In this document: positions 55,084 through 64,000 of the stretch, piece by piece
Position numbering within the stretch: position 1 is the first letter of the stretch
Layout: each line of letters opens with the position of its first letter
Assembly (NCBI RefSeq): GCF_000165425.1
Contig: NW_001798964.1
Location: 128,813 to 192,812, forward strand
From: Paramecium tetraurelia
Lineage: Eukaryota; Ciliophora; Oligohymenophorea; Peniculida; Parameciidae
Reading direction: 5' to 3'
Length of the DNA stretch: 64,000 nucleotides
Translations under genes and position numbers: made by a program
Notes under the pieces: model-generated
The model's input: only the letters and a program-made list of their open reading frames with translations
The model's database searches: none
What the model was told of the DNA's origin: nothing

Positions 55084-56156
55084 ATGCACAAATAATCCTT
55101 AATTCTTTAATAGAAAGCTCCTAAGAATATTAATGAACTAGATTAAGCATTTAAATTAATAGATCAGAAATTAGATGCTCCAAGTTCGCAATTATTGCTA
55201 ATGAAAACAAGATACATATCCATCGACCCAATTATGAGGGTGTGGATATCAGGAGCGAAAACGTAATGTTCATATTCTAAATTCTTAGATACTTGCCTGC
55301 ATTATAATAAAACGACATTATACATGCGTTTACTTTGAGTTCTCCTGTGGATAATTAGAATGACATCTATTTTGGCCCAGCTGGATTACAAACTCATTTC
55401 TTATATGATAAGACTAACAAAAAGAAGCAGCTAATTAAAGTCCCACGCTAGATGTTATAAATACTATAAAAATGTGAATTGTAGAATTCCAACTTACTCA
55501 CCATCATATTGAATGGTTTACCAGCATATTATGGATTAGTAGATTTCTGTAAGATTCAGAAGGGATAACGAGTTGTAATATCAGCAGCAGCTGGAGCCAC
55601 AGGGTTATTTTGTATTTAACTTGCCATAAGCATGCAATGTGATGTTATAGGGTTCACAGGAGACATAGAAAAAATAAAGTTCTTATAAAACTAATTTCCA
55701 ACTTTAAGAATCATAAATTATAAATTGGATGATTGGGATAAACAAATCGAAAATAACAGTGTCGATTGTTATTTTGATAATGTTGGTGAGTATATGTTAG
55801 AAAAAATGATTGAAAAAATGAGGAAAAATGGAAAGATTGCCTTATGTGGATCAATGGGAAGCTCATCAAATTATAATGAAAGACAAGGCTTGAGTAACAT
55901 GAATCAAATAATTAATAAGAGATTAAAACTGAAGGGCATAACTTTTAATTAAGAATTAAATAAGTAATAATTATGATATTCTAGAATTTAAGCTGCATTT
56001 GATTATCTATTTTAACAATTTCAATAAAAAAAACTAAGAATCTTTTAGGAAGAATATAATTAATTAAATGATACTCCAAAAGCATTAAAGCGACTATTCA
56101 AAGGTGACAATATAGGGAAAATAATTATTAATTTAGATAATTAAACGAAGTTATGA
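55084..56156 (+). CDS. NADP-dependent MDR oxidoreductase, prostaglandin reductase (PTGR)-like
   Basis: 341 aa, introns 55263-55288 and 55964-55984. The N-terminal half matches the PTGR/leukotriene-B4 dehydrogenase group (RYISIDPIMRVWISG, then LNGLPAYYGLVDFCK). The nucleotide-binding motif is VISAAAGATGLFCIQLA. A further block, DCYFDNVGEYMLEKMIEKM, is the family pattern DxYFDNVGG. The end is APKALKRLF-like with GDNIGKIII. These enzymes reduce alpha,beta-unsaturated carbonyls with NADPH and detoxify lipid aldehydes. Zinc is not used, and no zinc ligands are seen. Length is normal for the family. Starts 33 bp after the propeller gene. Confidence 0.9.
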
Positions 56157-56424
56157 TTATTATTTTATGATTTTAAGTTATGTAATTATTTATTCATAAG
56201 TGAATAAAATTAATTAGATTAAGATCTTTACATTTTATTACCAAATTGTAATGTTGAATTAATAAGAATTCTTAGCTCAGCGATGAAATCCTTGAAATAA
56301 TTTAAGGAAATTTAATATTCTTAAAAGAGACATTTAATTACTCTATATTTAATGCATAGTAAATATGTTTGTTAAATAGGAATAAATTAATTTATAAACT
56401 TAAATACCATAAATTCATATTTTG

Positions 56425-56793
56425 ATGAATCCCTACCCCAATCTTGAAAATCAATAAATTCAACATCCACTTGATTCGTAAAACAGAGAATAATATGTCC
56501 AACCTTACCCCTAACAATAATCTCCAATATTATTTACATAAATGATGCATAGGAATAATGCAAATGATTGTGATTTTCCAGCTGATATTATTTGTCCATA
56601 TTGCTAAAGAATGATTTAAACACATGTTCAATATAAAATGGGTGTTTACTCCTGGATAGTGGTATTTTTATTATTAGTGCTCTTTTTCCCATTATTCTTT
56701 TTGCCATTTTGCTTCTTGGAATGTCAAGACAAAGAGCATAAATGTCCACATTGCAATAAGAAAGTTGGATATAAATAATATAGAATAGTATGA
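56425..56793 (+). CDS. LITAF-domain membrane-associated protein
   Basis: 122 aa, no intron. A Pro/Gln-rich N-terminal 50 residues (PYPNLENQQ, YVQPYPQQQ) could bind WW or similar domains. The C-terminal 70 residues are a LITAF domain: IICPYC, a 25-residue hydrophobic stretch (VYSWIVVFLLLVLFFPLFFL), then KCPHCNKKVG. The two CxxC pairs form one zinc site and the hydrophobic part inserts monotopically in the membrane. LITAF proteins sit on late endosomes or lysosomes, which fits the BEACH, adaptin-ear and other traffic genes nearby. Confidence 0.93.
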
Positions 56794-56976
56794 AAGCAAA
56801 GCATGAATTTAAAATAATCAACACTTCTTTATATAATTATAATTATTTCACTCTAACACAAATCACATAATGAAATTAAATAATGAAGAATTACTTTTGA
56901 AGATATCTATAAAGGAAATTAAATTGTAAAAAAGAGGATACCAAATATTTGCTATAGTAATTTATATTCAAATTTC

Positions 56977-57579
56977 TCATTAGAGTCTGTATTCCTCGCA
57001 ATCTCTGCAATCTACCCAACCTATCTAATTCTTTTTCAAAACAATATCGTTATCTACTTCAATCAACATCTTCTCATTTAAATTTTGAATATATGGAAAT
57101 TTCTATTTAACATCATCGAAATTCAGGAGTCTATTTCTAATTTAAAGACACTCAGCTTTATCCTTATAATTCACTATTATTTCTCCTTTTATTTCTTTTA
57201 TTTTTACAGTTCTAATGATGACATAAGTGAGGGGTTTTTCAACTTCTACTTTTGCTACTTCTTAATTTATTTATATTGATTCCTCTACTTTTGGTTTTAT
57301 TTAAGGCAAAGGTTTTTTTATTTTTTTATTTTTCGTTAACTTAGGCTTTTAACAGATTGTTTTCTTCTCTTCAATTATTTTAACTTTTTCAATCGTTCCC
57401 TATGATTATGACTGTTGTTATTATAATTATGTGCTGAAATTATTTTATTATTTTTTAATAGGAACAAACTTTCTCTACTCAATTACTTCAGGTTTAGATG
57501 CACTTATTTTAGGTACAAGGGGTATGAGGATTTGAGTACCAAAGGCTTGAAAGTTTTATTGTTTTTTCTGATTGATCAT
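56977..57579 (-). CDS. Unknown basic protein
   Basis: 200 aa, no intron. The N-terminal 60% is Lys/Gln/Pro-rich and low complexity (KKIKKPLPQIKPKVEE); the C-terminal 70 residues look folded (VIIRTVKIKEIKGEIIVNYK, then IGWVDCRDCEEY). No family recognised. It is divergent from the MYB gene, 125 bp between starts. Confidence 0.6.
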
Positions 57580-57704
57580 TTTCGATAAGTTATGATTTTT
57601 GATATTATTTATAACAAAGAGGGGAATAGGATAATAATATTATAATTGAATAATTTTTGATTTGGACATGAATGAATTGAATTTTAATAAAAAAATTAAT
57701 TATA

Positions 57705-58841
57705 ATGGCTTAGGTTAATAAGAGGAAGCAATCTAAATCTTTGGATGATAGTGAAGTAGCAATTATCAAATTAAGTGATAGTATAGGGTGAAGCAGTGTA
57801 AGGTCGGTGGATAAAGGAAGAGCATTAGAGATTCGTAGAGGCATTGAGCTTACATGGAAAGAATTGGAAGAAAGTTGAGGAATATGTTGGTACAAGAAGT
57901 GGAGCATAAATCAGGTAATTTTGTATACGATAGTTTCATCAGATCTCATGCTCAGAAATTTTTCAATCGTTTAGAGAAAGAGTTTAATTAATAATTTAAT
58001 GGACTGAAGAGTTCGGAGATCAAGGAAATCTTCGAAAACAAGAAATTTCATTAATTTTCTGAAGGAGATTACATGCAAATGAAATAGAAGAACAACTCTA
58101 TCATGGGTATGACATCATATTTTTATATTTATTTTTAGATGTATCTGACGATGAAGTCCAGATAAATGTGGAGTCTATGCAAATGGAATCCAACCAATAA
58201 TAGCAATAAATTAAAGCCCAATTGCAATAAGGTATACTTGACCTCAATCTGCCTGACTCCCAAACTCATAATCCTACTAAAGAATAAGTCACGAAATATT
58301 AGTAATAATAAAGGAAAATCCAAAAAAAACTATAAGATGTTTAAGACATGAATCAACTACCAGATGAACTCCTTAAAGAAATTTGCATTTTGCACAAAGA
58401 AAAAGGACAGATCATGGCTATTTAACAGATTCAAAATGCCTATCAATCCATCTCAGAAGTCAATCTGAATGATGAATTGCAGAATCAACAAATACATCAA
58501 GAGTAGAAGCAACCCTCCACCCTGGATCAAGATAAAAACTAAGAATCTAGGCCAGGAAATGATGAGTCCTTTTTTCATTTTATCATGTATTCAATACATC
58601 ATTAAAATCCAGGGCCAAAATTTCAAAGTATTTAAAGAATAGGAAATTGAGTTTATCTGATTTAATAAATGTACCTAAATCTGAATAAGAGATCCAATTA
58701 GATTCTCATCCACAAAAATGTGATCAACAGCAAGAGGCTGAAGGACAAAGAAGTAGAAAACAATCATTTACTTTTTATAACGATTAAGACGAAGATAACG
58801 AAGCTCGATATTAGAATCTTAAGAAAACTAAAAAAGATTGA
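57705..58841 (+). CDS. SHAQKYF-class MYB-like transcription factor
   Basis: 342 aa; introns 57781-57802, 57915-57942, 58107-58138, 58587-58612. Residues about 27-80 form a single MYB/SANT repeat: RWIKEEHQRFVEALSLHGKN, WKKVEEYVGTRSGAQIRSHA and QKFFNRLEKEF. The signature SHAQKFF matches the SHAQKYF class best known from plant CCA1/LHY and I-box factors, which bind AGATA-type sites, and also found in protists. The rest is Gln-rich, with two shorter helices. The splice that joins GAQIR to SHAQKFF uses a CAG 3' end. A DNA-binding regulator; target unknown. Confidence 0.88.
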
Positions 58842-58895
58842 GATGCAACTATTTAATATAGTTTATTTTATATTTTATTTAACAGAATCCCTTAA

Positions 58896-61800
58896 ATGAA
58901 CACTTACCCCGCTTCTCAATAATTCAGCCCTTACTCTGTTACCAAGCAGCCTTAAGCATAACAAGTTTAACGATCGACACCATTTGATGAAGATAATGAA
59001 ACTTCTAATAGTGGATCTTAAATATTCAATTAAGTTTAAGTCGGAGCCTAAAATGGTGTTAATTTGGATGAGTTATTTGATGATAACCCAGTCAAATCCA
59101 ATCAAGATTTCCCTTTTTGGGAATAAGACTCACAAAAAGGATAACCTTAAATAAATACTAAGAATGCTGAAAATTCTTTGTTTAATTTTGAATAAAATTC
59201 TAACAATTAAATATTTGGAATAAATCCCTTCTATTAAACCTAAACACCTTAAGATGTAGGGAAATTGCAGCAATAGAATTAAGCCCAAAACACTTAAGGT
59301 GTAGCACAACTGTAAAAATCGAATATTAACAATAAAAATTAAATTCTAGACGAATTTGATGAAATGTTTGAAAAAAGTTCTCAGGATGTATCTCAACAAG
59401 GTGAATAAGGATTAAAAGTCCATTAAATTTAATAGAATAATCAACAGCCATTTAATTTTGAATAATAATAATAATAATAATAAATATAGCCTAAAGTTTA
59501 GAATACAGATTTAGATGGGTTCTCTTTTCCATTTTTTTAAGACACTTTACCACCCTTTTAAATTAATTAAAATACCAACTAATTTTAAGGGATTTAAACA
59601 ACAAATTAATAAAATAGAGATGTAAATTAATTTAAATTTAATGAAATTTTTAATTAACCATCAGATACAAACCTATAATTGTAGGTTGACAATAAATTAC
59701 ATACTCCACCCAGTTAGTCTTAAATAATCCAATCCTAGAAATCATTGAACGAAAAGCATATTCCCAATTCAAATAATAGCTCATCAATTAAGCAATAGCC
59801 ATAGTAAACATTATAATTTCCTATTTATAACAACATACCTCATCAAGAAGCAAACAAATAACCTTCACAATTAAATTTTAGCCTAGATTTAGATTAAGGT
59901 AATAAACAGCAGAAAAGTGTAAGCAATTCTTAAAGAGATGATTCTGATCTACCTTGGGATGACGTACAAAAATCTTAGGCATAGCAAAAGGCTTTTGATT
60001 TTTTTTAAGGACCTAATTTCTTCGAAATTAATAAAGAATTAAATTAATAGCCAACTGAATAGGTTTAAAATAAGGAAAGGTTTAACTTATGGCAAATAGA
60101 TAATAATGAATAATTTAATAATAATCTGTTTTAATAAGCAATCTTCAATGATGAGTTAAACTTATAATAAAATTAAGACATTTTCAATAAAGAGCATTAG
60201 GCTATTCCATCTTCCAATTCTTTTGATCAATTTAATTTGAATGAACATGACAATAAAACCTAATTTCAGGCATAAAACTAATAAGGTTCCAATTAATTTG
60301 ATTTCCTTTAGTGGAAACAACAAAATACAGTCTAATCGGAAAGTGATGATGTATTGGGGTAATTTTAATAGAAATTAGACTTGCCTTAAAAAGAGGATGA
60401 CTCAGATCAAAAAATATAGAATCAACAAACAAATTAATTTGAATTTCCATACTGGAATGAAAAATAAGCTAAGGCTTAATCGGAAAGTTAATCTTCAGTG
60501 AAAGATGCAGAGGAAAAATTTGAGTTTGGATGGAATAATATTTAATAGGGAAATTTCTAATAAGATAATCAATTTTCAAATTGGGATGGAGATGAAATGA
60601 ATTAATAATAGAAGATTGACTATTTTCATAAGGATAACTTTGATCAACACAGGAAACCTTCACATGATTAGGAAGGCTCATAACATGAACAACAATCAGT
60701 CCATAATTCTGAATCGCCTACTTAATAGATTACACTTTATGGGAATTAAGGTCAAGAGAAAGAAAATAAACTCAGATTTGTTTAGGATGAAGGATTTTAT
60801 GATTAGAAGGATAATCAGAAAATCAATTTTGATTCGTTTGATTAAAGGGAGAACTTTATTGATGAATCAAAGGTAATTCAATAATCTTAAAATAAAACAC
60901 AGTCATTTGAATTTCCATCATCAGTTTAAATGGGTTTCCATAGTGTGAGAGAAAGCAAAGAAGATAATAATAAGGAATAAACATATGCTGATTAAATTAT
61001 GGAATTATTATTGCCTAAAATTGCAGAGATTACTTAAACTTTGAGTAACGATTTTATGAACACTGCAGGCAATTATTAGTAAGAAGGGCAAAATGTATTA
61101 TATGAGGGAATTTACAATATTTTATAAAATGAAAAGAGAAGAATTGGATAGAAGAAAGAGAAATATATAAATTAGTAAGTTTAGATAATAGAGGATATCA
61201 TCGTGCAATACGATAATAAGACTCATTAATTGTAGGAGTAAATTATCAAGGTCAAGGAGGAATAGCAAAAGGAAAGGTAGAAATCATCAGGTAATATGAG
61301 TTTTGATTCAATTGAGATAAAGAAATCTAAATAAATAAATGAGTAAATTGAAGAATCACCAATTTAGAATATTTAATTATAAGTTAGTCCAAACCCATAT
61401 ACGCCATAAAATTCTTAGGAGAAACCTCACATTCCATTTTAACTAATACACCAAACATAATCTAAGTTTTTAAATGAAAGTGTAATAAGTCAAGATAACA
61501 AAGAGGAAGACCTAATCAAATTTTAAACAAATTATGTGTTCTAAAGACAAATGTTGAAGGGATTGTAATTGAACGAAATACAGAAATTTAAAAAGCAATG
61601 TTTGAGTGATTAAGTAGTATTACTAGAAACACAAGAATTGATGGTTACATAAATTTCAGAGAAGAAGGATAGCTCAAATTAAGAATATAAAACTACATTA
61701 ATTTATAAAAATAAGGGGAGCAAAGGGATCTAAAATTTAATTGTTTGCTTTGAAGGAAAAAAATGTATAAGTTTACTTAATATTAGTAAAAAATGGCTTT

Positions 61801-62430
61801 TAAGCTTATCCATAGAAAATAGCCCATCAAATTTTAAAGCCTGGGGAATCAATAAAGTAAGAGATCAGATTTAGATGTTATGATCAATTAGAAGTATATT
61901 TGAATTGCTATTTAATATACACAGTTATGGATAATAGATTTTATGGGAGTCAAGGATAATAGGGGAGTTAAAACAATGAGCTTATGTATAGATCATAGGT
62001 GAGTTATCAAGGTTACAATAATTCATATTATAATTAATTCTCTTAAGGGTAAGGTAACACTTCATATGATAGGGATTCTAAGAGAACCTATCAATTTATA
62101 ATAGGGAGACCAGTCAACAGATTCTTCGCATACAATTACTGGACGGCGGAGGAACTTAATGAATACAAGATGAGATATCAAGGGGAGGAATTTCCGTTGA
62201 AGTCGTTGGAAGAATTAATAATATATCACCCTTGGTTGGTGTAATTAGACAAATCGACTCTGTGTGGGAAGGTGTTGATTCGGTTGGAAGAGAATGATTA
62301 TGACTTTGTTGTGAAGGTAGTGTTGAAGGATCAGAAGGGTGTGATAAAAATGAATCAGACGGATATGGAATAAAAGTTATGTGAACATTTACTAAGTTTT
62401 TTAAGTTTTCTATTTTTTAAATTATATTGA
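58896..62430 (+). CDS. Prion-like Gln/Asn-rich protein with C-terminal adaptin-ear-like domain
   Basis: 1170 aa, intron 61765-61786. The first 700 residues are very rich in Gln, Asn, Asp and Phe, with repeated FNF, DxF, FPFW and NPF-like short motifs (DDNPVK, FPFWEQD, GFSFPFF), the kinds that bind clathrin-adaptor appendages and clathrin. Most Gln are TAA/TAG. From about residue 830 to the end there is a beta-rich region matching an adaptin-appendage layout: TTLIYKNKGSKG, GFQAYPQKIAHQILKPGESI, then a platform-like part ending FVVKVVLKD. The protein thus carries both adaptor-binding motifs and its own ear. It is probably an endocytic accessory or divergent adaptor. Family call is inference from layout. 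Confidence 0.68.
59463..59483 (+). repeat. (TAA)7 microsatellite coding poly-Gln
   Basis: Seven TAA codons in a row inside the adaptin-ear gene, giving seven Gln under the ciliate code, in phase with the frame before and after. Confidence 0.85.
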
Positions 62431-62450
62431 TTTATGTTAATGAAAATATA

Positions 62451-63605
62451 TCACAAGATCTTTCCTACATGGATTTTGTACCCAAATTTGTTTAATTCTC
62501 TGTTAATAATTTTGGCTGCATAGGGCAATCTATAGAATGGGATTTGAGGGAATAGATGATGTTCTGTTTAGAATTACATTCCTCCCATTATTAAATTGGA
62601 TAACCAATCTATATAGATTTAATTAAAATACCTGTCCAATCGTAATTTCTAGAGGTGATGATTTAATGTTCAATGAATGGTTTGTCAATCTTTTTGTAGA
62701 ATTTATATTCTCTTTCGTGGTTTCCAATTAGAATGCATGCACTGAAGAATCCTGCAATGTATTGGGCAACCAAATAGATCCAAATCTTCTATTAGAATAC
62801 AATAATCTGATGTAGTAACACATAGAGGATGTCAATTTTGTTATAGGATGCAAGGACTGAATCGAATTTCCACCTGTTAAAATTTAAATAAATAGTTACT
62901 TCAAATAGAGGAATCCGTATTACCACTTTTAATAGGTGTGATCTATGTCATCATCCTTACCAATTCGATTCGTGAAGATGTGATGGTTGTTGTGTTTGAA
63001 TTACCACCAATCGGCAGAGAATCCGTGAATAATACCGTAGGGAATGGACAACTTATACAATAATGGATTTCGATTGTGATTTGTTGAATGGCCTTACCAT
63101 CTAAGTGTTATAATATATATATTAAATACCCAGCTATTATCTAAGTCAATGCGATTGTTGGAATGGCGATGTACCAATCAGTTGTGACACCTAGGTATAA
63201 TCCGAGGCTCAAGGCTAATAAGAGAGCGATTTCGATAGTCCAATCTGGGTGAAAGAGATCCTTGACCTACTTCTTGATATGAGAATATCGTTTGCTATCC
63301 TCTGATTCCTTGAGATCAGTGCGTACAACCTTTTAAGATTTCAATATTTTCAATGCCTTCTTTGAATGTAAGCATCTACCATATGAATACATAAATATAC
63401 CTAAAATATTCTGTGATGTCCTGTTTCTCATCCTTCATTTTATCCAAGAAGCTTCTTCCTGCAGGGTGTTTAGGAACGTATTCTGTTACATCATATTCTT
63501 TGTTCTTGTAAATGAATCTGAAAACCTAAGACTCAAAGTTAAGTTTACTTCTCTACTCTCGGGTGTTTAAATTCCATTATTGTTCGGTTCTGGTAATGGT
63601 GACAT
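62451..63605 (-). CDS. Cytochrome-b5 front-end fatty acid desaturase
   Basis: 342 aa; introns 63526-63548, 63376-63400, 63101-63129, 62874-62899, 62609-62631. Residues about 20-60 are the cytochrome b5 domain with the heme loop HPAGR. The desaturase part has three histidine boxes: HSTNH, HNNHH and QTEHH; the Gln in the third box is typical of front-end (delta-5, delta-6 or delta-4) desaturases. Membrane segments flank the boxes. The enzyme adds a double bond between an existing one and the carboxyl end, using electrons from the fused b5 domain, in the ER. The substrate cannot be told from the sequence. At 342 aa it is shorter than most relatives. Convergent with the adaptin-ear gene, 20 bp apart. 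Confidence 0.92.
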
Positions 63606-63686
63606 CTGATATTCTAATAAATTAATAATATCTTTATTAAATTTGATTAATTTTTTCACTTTAAATTTGGTATTTATATATATATT

Positions 63687-64000
63687 ATGAATAAAAATAA
63701 TAGAAGCGAAGAACTCTTAAGAGAACAATATTGTAAAACCCAAGCCGAACGGATTCTGGACAAACAACTATTCAAAAAGACTAAAGTAATTTACTCTATA
63801 AATTAGGGATAACACTTGCATTAAATGGAAAAGTAGATTTATGGAGATTAGAATAAAAAAGTGAAAGTCGAGGAAAGTTCATAGAAAGAGCAAATGAGTT
63901 GCTAATAAGCAATGGGCTTAGTCCTCAAATATTTAAATAATGACAATAAGATATTCACTGCTCTTAATAAAATTAAGTTGCTAATTAAGGAATTTAAAAA
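63687..64000 (+). CDS. Unknown protein, N-terminal part
   Basis: Starts ATG 63687 and stays open to the window edge (104 codons). The peptide is polar and Lys/Gln-rich (EELLREQYCKTQAERILDK, KVKVEESSQKEQMSC), possibly helical. An optional 21-nt in-frame intron at about 63787-63807 cannot be decided. No family recognised. The start is 81 bp from the divergent desaturase gene. Confidence 0.6.

Overview
This window looks like ciliate macronuclear DNA, most likely Paramecium (P. tetraurelia type). It is very AT-rich and densely packed. TAA and TAG occur throughout otherwise intact genes at glutamine positions, and TGA is the only stop that ends frames. Frames are joined by tiny introns (81 inferred, 16-34 nt, GT...AG, mostly ending TAG). 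All coordinates below were read by eye with the code TAA/TAG = Gln. For every complete gene but one, the spliced length came out as an exact multiple of three. Standard-code open frames here are mostly fragments or shadows.

I find 36 genes (34 complete, two cut by the window edges), no rRNA or tRNA, no transposon, no CRISPR. Layout: 1-5187, coiled-coil fragment, degenerate K+ channel-like protein, unknown gene; 5701-10934, pseudophosphatase, CDC23/APC8, glycine-zipper protein; 11363-16141, PTB-like RNA-binding protein, unknown gene, acylated MORN protein, CKS1-like protein, B-box protein; 16188-22669, pseudo P-type ATPase, a 1.16 kb gene-poor gap, spliceosomal cyclophilin CWC27, membrane protein; 22888-28916, double cNMP-binding protein, second acylated MORN protein, ZIP metal transporter, release factor eRF1; 28965-42861, coiled-coil and ciliary-type proteins, RecQ helicase, SelT-like protein; 43145-51325, giant PH-BEACH-WD40 protein; 51356-64000, helix-turn-helix protein, TRIM-like SPRY protein, propeller protein, prostaglandin reductase-like enzyme, LITAF protein, SHAQKYF MYB factor, adaptin-ear protein, cytochrome-b5 front-end desaturase, and the start of another gene.

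There are no operons. Neighbours are nevertheless extremely close: divergent start codons 24-38 bp apart, tandem genes 7 bp apart, and one pair overlapping by 4 bp. Functional themes are cell cycle (CDC23, CKS), RNA and translation (PTB-like, CWC27, eRF1), membrane traffic (BEACH, adaptin ear, LITAF) and ciliary/cortical proteins (MORN, coiled coils).

The points most worth checking are: an eRF1 whose NIKS motif is SIKD, matching the reassigned code; a RecQ helicase that is complete except for a single +1 frameshift at a TGA; and several intact genes whose catalytic or selectivity signatures are lost (P-type ATPase, dual-specificity phosphatase, K+ channel, SelT-like).
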